This document shows, piece by piece, positions 47,949 through 60,000 of a DNA stretch of 64,000 nt. Source of the DNA: Holacanthus passer. Taxonomy: Eukaryota > Chordata > Actinopteri > Pomacanthidae. The stretch lies in contig JAFREQ010000014.1 in NCBI GenBank assembly GCA_025331565.1, positions 5,288,501-5,352,500 of the forward strand, in the 5' to 3' direction. The position numbers were made by a program, and so were the translations under genes. How positions within the stretch are numbered: the first letter of the stretch is position 1; each line of letters starts with the position of its first letter. A model generated the notes under the pieces. That model saw nothing but the letters and a program-made list of their open reading frames with translations. It had not been told where the DNA came from and did no database searches.

Positions 47949-49656
47949 AGAAAGGCAAGGAGGTAGGTAGATCCTTATACCTTCTCCCTCTCTCTCTTGC
48001 TCTCTTTCTGTGTACGTGTGTCACTGTGGGTGGGGGTCAATTTAGAGAAGAGATGGAATTCCTTTCACCCTGGGTGGCAACAGCAGTAATGGCCCTTACC
48101 CTTTAATTTGAGAGATGCATTAAACGATGCATTAAATCTCTACAAGCATTTAACTGTTCCATCAGTTATAAGGAGCTTTGTTCCACCATGCACTTATTTC
48201 ATGCCTCTACTTAATATCAAATCATTACCATTCAGGCCGTGTTACGTTTAACAGTGGAGCGGATTTTAGGCTTAACTGAAACTGGAAATGGGTTAAATTA
48301 AGGTGTTTTAGGCACTTTGTCTCTGTGGTAATAAAACATTTAGTCCAACATGAGTGGTGTGTGGTAGCCTGAGTAGAATATGTTGCAAGGTCCAGAGGGG
48401 TTTTGAGTGATTTGGGAAAATAGGCATGCATCAATCCTATGAAAATGGCAGTGTAATTGGTGTAATGTGGCCAGAACAGGCTGAAAATTTGGATAAGTAA
48501 CACGTTCCATTGCCTTAAATTGCTTTAGAACTAATAAATATCTCTCACCATGAGCATTACCACACATTTTCTGGCATAGACTAGCCGTACATAATTAAAT
48601 TTTAATAAAGAGTGAGAGCCCACACATTTGGCCATCTCTCTTTAAATTCTTGGATGCAGTTAACCAGTCCATATCTTCAATGTGCTTTATGATCCAAAAG
48701 TTGTTATTTTTTAAAAAAATCTCATTAATCCAAACTCAGTTCCAATTAAATTTCAACAGCTACGACACCTTTTTCCTTCCTAGAGTCCCCAAAACTGGCT
48801 GTCCAAAGTGATCTCTAAGCCAGGGCTTTATCCAGACCTCCAGATTACTGAACCTGAATCAAAGCACCAGACCCGGTATGTGTCTTTTCCTGTGTGAGGT
48901 GGAGGGGGGAAGAGGTTAAGTTTGTGCAGGCTTGGTGTGTGCAGTGAGGGGGGCTTTCTCACACAAGATGGAGGATGAAGGGACAAAGGTGGCATTCATT
49001 GGCCCAGGAATGGAAAACATTTTCGCCTGAAAACAGAGAAGCTACAACTGGCAGAGGTAGAGGAGAGAGGCCATGGGTTAGCATGCACCCCTTTGGAGAA
49101 GTCACACGCCTAGAAATGTAGAGGAGACCACCGGAACCTAGTGAGGGTTGGGGGTTAGGGCTTCATTTATTTGGTAATGAAGATAATATCAAGTCACGCT
49201 CTAGAGTCTTGAAAATAAATACTACACAGTCTGCAAGCATTGGTGTGGTGGGTTATCACCAGGATCCTCAACCAACTCCTGAATGACTTAAATTGCCTTC
49301 ATAAGAACCACCTTGAAAAGAGTAGGTGGAAAATGAAACATTGTTCAAAAATTAAGATAAATAGCAAAAGTTTCAAATTTCCAAATGAGCATGTTGTGAA
49401 ATGCTCCATCACAGTCAGCCATCGTCTCACTGAGGAACATCTCACACAGCAGCAGACATCAAAGACAGGAAACAAGGCCTCAAACTCAAGAAATCACAAA
49501 TTATTCAATAAATTGTGTTTGAAGCACCGGGAAACCTGCCAAAAAAAACCCTATGGAGAGGAAGGATCTCAGACACATGACTGTGATGTGTCCTCACAAC
49601 AAAACAACAGACTCAGTGAACAGAGACTGACCTGAGTATGGGGTCCTGGAGTGAGT

Positions 49657-49670
49657 GCGCCACCTAGAGG
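49657..49670 (-). promoter_or_regulatory. CTCF-type motif
   Basis: The minus strand reads CCTCTAGGTGGCGC, 13 of 14 positions of the CTCF core. It faces the plus-oriented motif at 41596 (convergent), with the col2a1 promoter between them. Confidence 0.4.
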
Positions 49671-50699
49671 ACAAGAGAGTAAAATTTTTAGTGCGTCAGT
49701 GTGGGAAACTCACCATGGGGTGTCGCCATCTAACAGCAGGAGAAAGGATTTGCCAGTGACAGACTAAATTATTACCAATTGATTTAATAGACTGGACAAT
49801 AACACACATTTGATCATTTACACAAATCAATAGTTATATTAAATGACTAATAACAGACTAAATCTAACCAATGTCAGATAAAGCTGACACACTTTGTCAT
49901 AAAAAACGTTGTAATGATTCCTGTTGTGATACCAACAACTGACTCACCAACTGAATGTCACATTTTTATTATTATCATCATCATTAATCATCATTAACAG
50001 GAATGATGGGAACAACAGCATAATAATTCCAATGTTGTGTTTGTAGTAGTAGTAGAACTAGTTGTATTAATTCTGCTAGAATAAAGCTTTGTGAAGTAAT
50101 ACACGTAATTAACTGCACAAAAAGTTGCAGAAAACAGAAAAATACATTATGAAGGAACTTTGGGGAAAATATATAAACATACACAAAATGAGGGTAACAG
50201 GTTCCTGACATTGAGTGATGACAGTCAAATAAACAGTTAAATAAACATGTTTTCTAGCACATGTCCACTTGTCCAAGGTCAGTTTATGTTAAATGATGCA
50301 CTGTTTGGCAAATAAAGCTTGTTTATGGCTCTATGAGTTTAAGAATTTAAATTCAGCCTATATTCAACAATTTAGAAAACATAATTATCACTACAGTAAT
50401 CTATGTCCATACTACCCGGAGTGACATTATTCATCTGTCCATTTTATTTGAATTTTGAATACAATATACTCAAAGTTTACATCAAAACAAAAATATTTTT
50501 GAAGGGCCATTAAGTGAAAAAAAAAAAATAATCTAAGTAACCTGAGTATACTATAATCAAAGACTAGAGTAAGTCCAATTAGGACTATAACTGAAGCATG
50601 AAAGTCATTTTGACCCATCTTCACTCAGCAGCTGCAGTAAAAACTCACAGCATGGTTTCACTTGCTTCCGGTTATTGACCCCAACCCACTTGTTGTCAG

Positions 50700-50867
50700 T
50701 GTCACAGCCCCGCCCCGTGAAACAGCCTGTACATGATCCTGTGAGTAAGACAGCAGTTGCTATTAAAGCTCTGAGGACCAACTGGTCACAAGTATCTCTC
50801 TGGATCAGCTACTGGGGGAAAAAATAAACTCCTTTGAATTATTAAAGATTAAGCCCTACTTATCACA
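50700..50867 (+). promoter_or_regulatory. gls2: Probable gls2 promoter and 5' UTR
   Basis: A GC box CCCCGCCCC at 50708-50716 lies 150 bases upstream of the gls2 start codon. No TATA box is obvious. The cap site cannot be placed. Confidence 0.4.
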
Positions 50868-51079
50868 ATGCATTGCCTTAAAAGTCTGAGGACAGCTAAC
50901 CCGGGAATCTTGCTGCTATTTAAAAATGCAGGGATCTCCGCCAGAGCTGGAGCTGACAACACTGTTTTGTCCAGGACGCAGCAACCTGTTCCTCTCCCAT
51001 GCTGGGCCGCAGCATCACCCCACACCCACAGAGCCTTTCATCACCAGAATGGCCCTGATGTGGACCAAGGACGCACAAA
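50868..51079 (+). CDS. gls2: gls2 first exon (mitochondrial presequence)
   Basis: The ATG at 50868 opens MHCLKSLRTANPGILLLFKN and about 50 more residues. The first half is rich in Lys/Arg and hydrophobics with no acids, as in matrix targeting signals. The donor AA|GTAGGT leaves two bases that pair with the single leading A of exon 2 (52818), giving KSRLMSSMEDLLFYT in frame. The presequence is not conserved between species, so the call rests on phase, position and composition. Confidence 0.8.
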
Positions 51080-54000
51080 GTAGGTCACAGTAGACTGTCT
51101 CTACACTTCTAAATCATCATGAATTAGCCCAAATATTATTCATTAATAATCTTCATAATCGGACCACAATATTCCTACATAATAACGTTATTCCCGAGGG
51201 AGGCTGGCTAGTGTGTTTAGCTAATTCAATTCAATTCAAAAAACTTTATTTGTCCCCGAGGGGCAATTCAAAGGCACGCAGAGCAGTGAAGCAAACCAAA
51301 ACAAAACAGTGGCTCACTGTGGCTACAGTGGCTAACGGTCCAGTTGTTGTGGTTCATCTCATAATTCATGCTATAATAGTAACTCCTACCATGTCATAAA
51401 ACTGTTATATTTTATAATTTTAAGGTCTACTTTTTGTGCTAGACTCTCACCAGTGTTTTGTTTCTTGCGGGAGATGAGAAAATCGACACCTCCGCCATGT
51501 TTGTCCGTTAAATTTGAAGCTAGCAAGAAGTTAACGCTAGCTTAAAGTTAGCTTAGCTTATTGGAACCAGGCGGAAACAGCTAGAATAATGGAAGAAGGT
51601 AATTTTAAAAAAACCTCTATCATCACCTCCAAACTCACTAATTATTATTGAATTTTTTTTTCGTTTAAGCTCTAGCTAACTTTACATAACGTGTCTTATC
51701 TCACAGATATGAGATTGGCATCAATCTTTTCATTTACTCTTGGCAAAAAAGCAAACAAGCTTTTCCCACCCAAAGGTATATTTTTAATATTATATTGTTC
51801 ACAGATGTTGTAGTTAATTAGCATAGAGTAATTGAGTATATTTACAAGTATGAAAATGGGATTTTGAGTTAAAAATCTACTTGCAGTTGGCATTTGGATG
51901 TTTCATTCTACTATTTTGCAGGTGTATTTTCTCATTTTTTCATCCTTTGTCCAAAAAGAAAAAAAAAGAAAGAAATATGTGTTATTAAAGGTGTGGTGAG
52001 TCATTCTGCAGAGAGACTGTTGATATGTCTCTTCAGTGCTTCTTTAGAAATTCATCCACTTGCAGATAACATGCAGAGGACAAGATGGTTTCCAGCCATC
52101 ACACCAGATCCAGACAGCCATACTCACAACTCTCCTACTACTGCAGCTAACATCACAACAACCTGACACATAAATCACAAACATCTCAAACAATATGTCA
52201 GTGAAACATAGCAACATTAATGTTATCCACATATCGAGCAGGAACAGAACGACCTCCACATCCATCTTCACATCTTTCAACTCTCTTGAGTTCTCTCCAC
52301 TGTTGGAAAGCCTCTTTGACGTTAACATATTATGTTGTTAAAATGTCCTTTGTTTGTTTTCCATTTACAGAGCTGTTGTCAAAATGTCCTTTGTTTATTT
52401 TCCATTTACAGAGTCAAGACTGTTCAAGTGGACCTTGAGGAGATAATCACTGAATTTGACAAAAGTGTATTGGATTAGAATGACTCACCCCACCTTTAAC
52501 ATGCAAATTGTCATGTTGAATAATGTTCAAAAATACATGTGTGTATATGTAAGGTATGCTAGACCCAAACAGTAAAGGGGCCTGAGAAAACACACTCTCT
52601 ATAGGAATCCTTTATGTGTGTGTATGTATTTTTTGCATACATGCTCATGGCATATACATGTACACACAACTAGGTCAAGAGCTGGATGTTTGCTTGTATT
52701 TTTACTCCTGGCCATGTTGACATAAATGTTAACACACTGCTCATGGTTCTGAGTTGATACATTGGAGCCAGTCCAAATTTTATCATCACAGCATACTGTG
52801 TGTGTTTGTTTTGACAGAAGTAGGCTGATGTCCAGTATGGAGGACCTACTTTTCTACACCATCACTGAAGGCAAAGAGATGATCCCCCTCTCCCAGTTCA
52901 TCTCTGTGAGTCAACAACGCATTCACACTTCCTCTGTCACGCCATGGACTAGTTTGACTTTCCATGGCATGTGTGGACATACACACAAAGACACTCTGCC
53001 CTACAGCAGTATTGTGCTTCCTAAAAAGCAACTATGCCTTTAGTTAACTCAACCTTGGGGGGGTGACATAGGAATCCTCAACAGGAATCCAGAGCTACAT
53101 GCAGGGTTAAGTTTAAAAGGCATTTAGGGACTTCCTTATGTAATAGGACTAAATATAGTAGGTGTGACACTGAGGTAATCAGCAGAGAACAACATGCTTT
53201 TTCGGACTTTAATCACAATAATATATCACAAATAGGTGAGGTCATACCAGCAGATGTTTGATAGCCTCATTACATTAAAGGGATTTCATTTAAACAGCAG
53301 AACCTATGGCATTAGATAGATAGATAGATAGATAGATAGATGTACTTTATTTGTCCCAAACTGGGACAAACTTAGTGACTAAGGTAGTTTGTAAGGCACA
53401 GACTTTCCTGTACAGGGCCCACACGCACATTACTGAAGAGACGTCAAGGTCTTTAAACCTGTGCCACAGTTCATATTGTCAAAGTCTTGCGAGGGGCCAG
53501 TCCTATACCGTACATATCTTAGAAGATGAACAGGATGTACACTGTGTGGTGTTTTTGTGCAACAAGCTATTACAAACCTTCACACCCTCATTTAGCTTCA
53601 CGTGGTGCGACCTTTTACACGGTCACATAAAATAAAGGTGGACATGGACATCTGTTGACCTTAGTGTCTATGGCAACTTAGTAATTTTCAAAAGAAGCAC
53701 ACACTTAGGAGAAGAGACGTGTGTCAACACACATGGCTTGTTGTCATGCTACGGATGACTGGATGTGTTTGTAGAGGTAACTGGGTTAGGACAGAGATGG
53801 TGAAAGTGTCACTCAGCGCCCATGTTAACATCAAAAACATTCATCTTAAGAAAGAAATCGTTCTAAAAGTTAGGTTTAGTTAATTCTAATTACTCTTGTG
53901 GAAATATCTGAACAGAAAATATGGTTGTATTACTTATTATTGTAATAAATTGTATTCATTGTATATTTTATATTGTATTAATCCTGTATTCCATGTCATG

Positions 54001-57000
54001 GCATGCTATAATTGAAAATGCAACTAAAAATTGTTTTCTGTATGAATTGTTTGGACTAAGTAAACCAACAAATATTTGCTTGTTAGCTAGAATGATGTAA
54101 TGTTTGTAAATTGAATAGCAATTAATCAGTTATCAAAATTATTGCTAATTAACTTTATGTCAATTGACTAATCTATATTTAACTAATTGTTTCAGCTCTA
54201 CATGAAAATGCAGGTTTAATAACAGTTTATTTTATATTATTTAGATTCAGGCTTATGGGTTACTTAATTATTTCAGTATTTTTGTCTGTTTTGTGCTTTT
54301 ATTCAATTTGTGAAGGCAAAGCTCTTCACAAGCCTAAACAGAATACCTTCCTACAGAGTCAGTTGAAGGATAAAACTCACAAAAAACGCTATGAGCACAG
54401 CCCCAACTTTAGCCTTTCCTACCCTGAAGCTAAGAATCACTCACAGACATTCAATAACAGCAACAGCAACCTTGCAGCCATGTGCTTGTTGGTCTGTTTG
54501 CTCGCTGAATCAGTTTTCAGATGAGATGACTCAATGAAACGCTGGAGCCTCTCTAGTCAGGAGGGTCGTGCACATGCCGTCCCCAAAATAGACACATATG
54601 GTCCATACAGTGACAGCCTGAAGTGTGACTTACGAGAGGGATTACGGTGATCTGGTCTACGCCTGTATTTCCTCCTCAGTCCCAGTGGGCACTCCTGAGC
54701 CTTTGAAGTCCCCTTACTATATATTCTATCTCCACATGTTTGATATCCTGCTACTTGACATAACATAAACATTGCTGTGCATGACCCAAACCGTGTGATA
54801 AAGCCTGTCATCTGACTCCCTCTTTTTCTCCCTCGTGTATTAATTTAAACCCACCCCATCTCTCTCCTCTCCAGGCTTTGAGAAAAACAGGTTTGTTGAC
54901 ATCCGACCCTCGGCTGCGTGACTGTGTCCGTCAGATGCGACAATCCACACGTGACTCTGTCGGGCCAGTCATGATGGACAAGACGCTATTCAGAAAGTGA
55001 GAAAAGCTTTGTTTATTTATGGAAACATACTAGTTATGCACACCATTCTTCAAATGGGAGTGTTGAACTTTTACCTGCACGTAAAAAATAGACAGAACGC
55101 CCTTTGTTTGTCCTCCTGCATAAACAGTTTTATCTGCTGTTGATTCTGATGTTGTTTCAAATAGGTTTCCTCCTACTTAGAATTTGCATATTCAAATTAG
55201 ATTGTGAAAATGCAAATCATTCTGAGGATGTTCACAAAAAAGCGTGGGAAAAGGGATAAAAGCATGCAAGGCGCAAGGTTAGTTAAGTTAAGGGGTCTTT
55301 TGCAGTTAAGTGAAGGAGTAATAGGAGGAGTAATCTGTAGTCAGCGCTATTTGAGTCCAAGAGACTGACATTCGTTTTATGGCTGACAGCTGCTACTAAC
55401 CAAATTCGCGTGCACACATGCCAGCCAAAGCAGTAGAGAGTGCAGAAAGACACAGTGTCTCTGGGGCTGTAAATGAAAGGGCATCATTCTGGTTGAGCTC
55501 CAGACTGTGGCAATCACATTAGTAAACGTAACAGATCTGTAATCTCCATGCAGACTGTGGCCCAAACAGTATCAATTGTAAGTGTAATTGACTCGGTCTC
55601 ATCCTTTGGCTTGGAACAGTAGAGGGTTACACAATCTGGTTGTCTTCGCCAACCTTAATTGGCTGTGTCCGACTTTCTTTTGCTTGTTTTCTTAAATTTG
55701 TGAGGTTATTCCTTTCCTGAAGAACACTCAAGAGCTGACTATAAATATGCTACTAGAAATAGAGAGAGCTATCTCCCATTTTTTTTAGGAAATGACCCAT
55801 ATGAATAATGCAAGCTCTCTCCACTCTCTTCTCCTGGTGTCCCAAAACCTCACGCTAGCATCGCCTTGGATTAGTGAGGGCTGCAGGCCAGATATTTTAG
55901 TTCAGACAAGCTGTGAGAGAATGCACATGCCTTTTCTTGAGAGCATAAGGCATTGCTGACCAATTAAAGCAATGGAAATCTATAATAACTATTAGGATCT
56001 GCTAATGTAGGCAGGTGGGTTTGTTTACTCATTTGGTTGGGTGTTTATTGGCCAAAAGCAGGTCACTTTGAATCCAGCGTGATTAAAAAGAAAACATGAA
56101 AGCCTAGTAAGGGGTTGAGTGTTTCAGTAAAATGGAAAGTGTTGTAGTTATACAAAGATGGGAATTACAGTTGTTTGGTGAATGTACTCCTATGGGTTGG
56201 ATTTTTCTTCTATCTTGGTACCTAGCCCAAAGTTTTAGTTTTATTTACCAAAATGTCTGCCTCTAATCAAATACAATAGAGGTGAATGGAACTTTATTTT
56301 ATGTGCAGAAACATTGTTCTCATTTCTCTGGATTTTCTCTTAAGGCATTTTGACAGGTCACAGTAGGAAAAGCTTTAGCTGCTACAGTTTCAGGAAGATG
56401 TGTTTTTCCTGCTGTGACAGATCAAATGTCTGCTGCCAAAAAAACCCCCAAAAATGTAATGTTCACTCTTTTTGTATTTTAGAATCCCATGAAGTTGCGT
56501 TTAAAAATTCTACAGCACTGTAGTCATTCAAGTCAAGTCATTCAAATTAAAACTGTATTCAAATAACCAGGGAAATGTTTCAGCAAAGACATGTTGCTAT
56601 TGAATTTTTAAATGTACATTGAAAATGCTGTGAGCACCAAAACTAAATTTTATTCACTTCACTATATTCGAGTGCCAGCAAAAATTTTAGGGCCTGATAT
56701 CTCAAAACCAGGGAAAATAAAACCCAAATTATCTGTTTGGCTATCTACCACTGGGGGTAAGCAAGGATTTTTTTTTGTTTTGTTTAGTTTTCTTGTAATT
56801 TAGATAAAAATTAACCATTTAAGGAGTTTCCAAAAAGCTAGAAATCTGAGAAATTTTCTATATATGATGTGTTTTTCAGCATTTACAGTTATTTTATCAA
56901 TGCTTTTATTTGAGTTATAAATCCTAAAATTACGAAATACTATTACTAACCGCACAGAGTGTGACGTTCTTTGTAACACTCCTGACGTCAGTTCAATCAT

Positions 57001-60000
57001 GTGTCCTTGTGTCCTTGTGTAGGTGTGTGGGCAACAACATCATGCTGCTAACCAAAGCTTTCAAAAAAAAGTTCATCTTCCCGAACTTTGCTGAATTTAC
57101 CCAGCAGATTGATAAGATGTATGACAGTGCACAACAGCAGGAAGCAGGGCAAGTAAGTAACACACTAACACACATACTAATTCACTGTCTGATCATTCAT
57201 TACAGTTACATTCACGTGTGTTTCATGCCATCATGCAGGTAGCTGATTACATTCCCCAGCTGGCTAAGTTCAGCCCTGATCTCTGGGGTGTATCTCTGTG
57301 CACAATTGATGGACAGAGGTACAGTAGCATCTTTACTTTACTATATGTCTCCATACTGAAAACCTCCACCATGTGTATTGCCTCACTAACACTCCTCCAT
57401 TTTTGTTTTTTGTTTTGTTCCCATGCTTTTCCATTACATCCTCATGTCATGCAGACACTCTGTGGGTGACACAAAAGTTCCCTTCTGTCTGCAGTCATGT
57501 GTCAAGCCTCTGGAGTACGCCATCGCTGTGCATGACCTCGGCAGTGAGCGCACTCACCAGTTTGTGGGCAAAGAGCCCAGTGGTTTCAAGTTCAACAAAC
57601 TGTCACTAAATGAGGAAGGTAAGTGATCAGTGTAATCGAGACTTTTACTCATGTTATAATCTCTACACAAGAACAAGCAGTAACAATAATAATGAGTGTG
57701 CATATGATCAATCCTGGTTTTGTAAAAACGAAAACTACATGAAACACACCTTGACCTCCAGTTTATAATTGAGAAATTTTGGCAACTCTTGTCTTGATCA
57801 GTAATTTCAACAGACTGGTTGCTGGCAAGAGTCCCCATTTTGCCAGGAAAAAAAAGTTATCCAGATGGACTTTCAGCCAAATGGTGCACCTTTTTATCAC
57901 CTCACACTTGTAGCCAGTTGCTATTACATACGGCCATCTGAAGCAAACAGATTGTACTGTGTGTGCTCAGTTTATTAGCTGATGTTACTCCCCAGATGAA
58001 ATATCCCCTCCAAGCTCAGCAGTTTTTTTGCTCTTGTGGTTATGGGAAAATGAGTGATAACATGCTCTTGTTTCTTGTGCAGATAAACCACACAACCCGA
58101 TGGTGAATGCTGGAGCTATTGTCATCAGTTCTTTAATTAAGGTAAAATCTAAAGGCTCATCAGCATGAATACACTGATATGATAGTAGATACATATTGGA
58201 GGTTTTCATTTTAGAATATGTACACAAAACATACTACACAGCTGTCATTAAAGAAGATATCAGGGCAAAGCAAAGAGTGAATCTCAGTCATCTCAAATCA
58301 TGGCCAAAAAATAGGCTCCCAGACCTTATTAAATGTTTTTCCCCTGCAGTTATTACTGTGCAGCATAGTGCTCTGCTGCAGCAATAATGTAGGCCTTCAA
58401 AAGTAAGAAGAAACTAAACAGCATCGTCAGACATGTTTCTATGTTCCACCAACAAATGATGCGTTATGTCAGTTTTTTAGCTACATACTCAGTAGAAGAA
58501 GGAAGTTGTGCAATGAAACCTGCAATGTGCAACCTGAACACTTCCTCTCATATTCATTTTGGCACTTTTGACCATCAAAACAAATGCCACACTCGTCCCT
58601 GTGGGAATCACAAATGTATTTGAAAATTGCAAGCAAAAATCATTATGTAGGGTGACACTGCCACTATCTGCAATCTGCATGACTGCAGTGCTTGCAAATT
58701 TCTTCTGTTAAATGGGCACCAGTTTAAAGCAAAGCAAAGTTTGCAGTAGAACATACAGTGTAAAGACAATATAAAGACATGTCATGCCACAATGCTGTAA
58801 GATTTCCTGTTCTGAAATGTATCTGTATTATGATTTTGAAGACTTAAGCAAGTGCACGATTGGTCTGAGTTTAAGCACAATGAGAACCTGAGAAGCTATG
58901 TGTCTTAAAGCTGAATTTATTGGTGATGTTGTACAACTCACAAAAAATGGATAGGAAACATTTTAATACAATCTGGTTTGAAAATCAGTAAACAAACTCA
59001 CTCTTGCAGGATGACGTCAGCTGACACATATCTAATCTCCTCTATTGGCTGGTCACTTCATGCCCTTACTGGCTGGACTATGGTCATTACCATCTGACTG
59101 ACCAGCCGTTAAACTTGTCTGTTTGCTCTGACCTTATTCTAAGTCATGTGAGGGTGGAGTTAAACCATATATGGTTGCGTGTGGAGTATGGAGTTTTCTC
59201 GTACGTTTCCCAGCTGACTGACGAGGTACCCTGGACTTCTTATCATATGTCAGCCAGGTTCAGCGGCGGGGGAGGGACTCTGTGTTAGGGCTTGACAGCA
59301 GGGGCGTGTGTGTGTGCTTCTGACCAATTACAGCTCCCACAACAGAAGGTGTGTCAGCCACCCTCACTTGTGTGTGTGGAGGGGGGCACTGTTGTTTGAA
59401 CACAGGTTGTCAGTATATTTACATATTATTTATGTACATACTAAGGAGGTTATACACTTAAAAGCTTGATATTTTATGCACAGGACAGGGAAAGTACAAC
59501 ACTGATTAAAGCTGTTTTTGACTCTCTGCAATATTCATGTCCCTGTGGGAACAGCTGCACCTGCAAGTTTAAATGTCAGAAGTTTATATGTTTTGTTCAA
59601 AAACTAGATAGAAGAGCAACTACCTGGAAGAGACATAAAATCAACTCTTTTATTGGCCATGAGGTTTAGCCTCAGGTCATCCCTTCATCTCAGTAATATT
59701 TGATATCATCTTTAACCTTTATAGGTAGAGTCATTAAATATAAATGTGACTACCATCCCTATTTGGTAACTTTGCAGCTTGGCAATGATCACGTTCTGGT
59801 CCGTGAAATTCAAGCTCAGTCATAAACAGCCCCCAGGCTACAGTGCGCACATTGCCACATGGACTGACAGGCACAAAGACATCATGTACAGGTCATACCT
59901 TGACGTCCACCCAAGACTGGACTCAAAACTGTGGTTGGTGTCAAAGTACTGAAACACTGCCATCTATAGGGACTGGCTGACTGTTGACATACTGAAAACT

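Larger units (their letters stand above)
44041..50640. other. Intergenic region between divergent col2a1 and gls2
   Basis: No coding exon is supported over 6.6 kb. It holds a LINE-like tail at 44457-44620, a purine-rich tract at about 46416-46550, a (TAGA)n run at 47922-47948, and scattered TA-rich spacer. A CTCF-type motif lies at 49657-49670 (minus). Open frames of up to 131 codons (49240-49635) show no recognisable domain or splice context. Distal col2a1 and gls2 regulatory elements may be here but cannot be recognised by eye. Confidence 0.4.

Noticed and set aside
49240..49635. 131-codon plus-strand ORF
   Set aside because: Low-complexity Asn/Lys/Gln-rich translation with no recognisable domain, no promoter or splice context. 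Consistent with AT-rich chance ORF.
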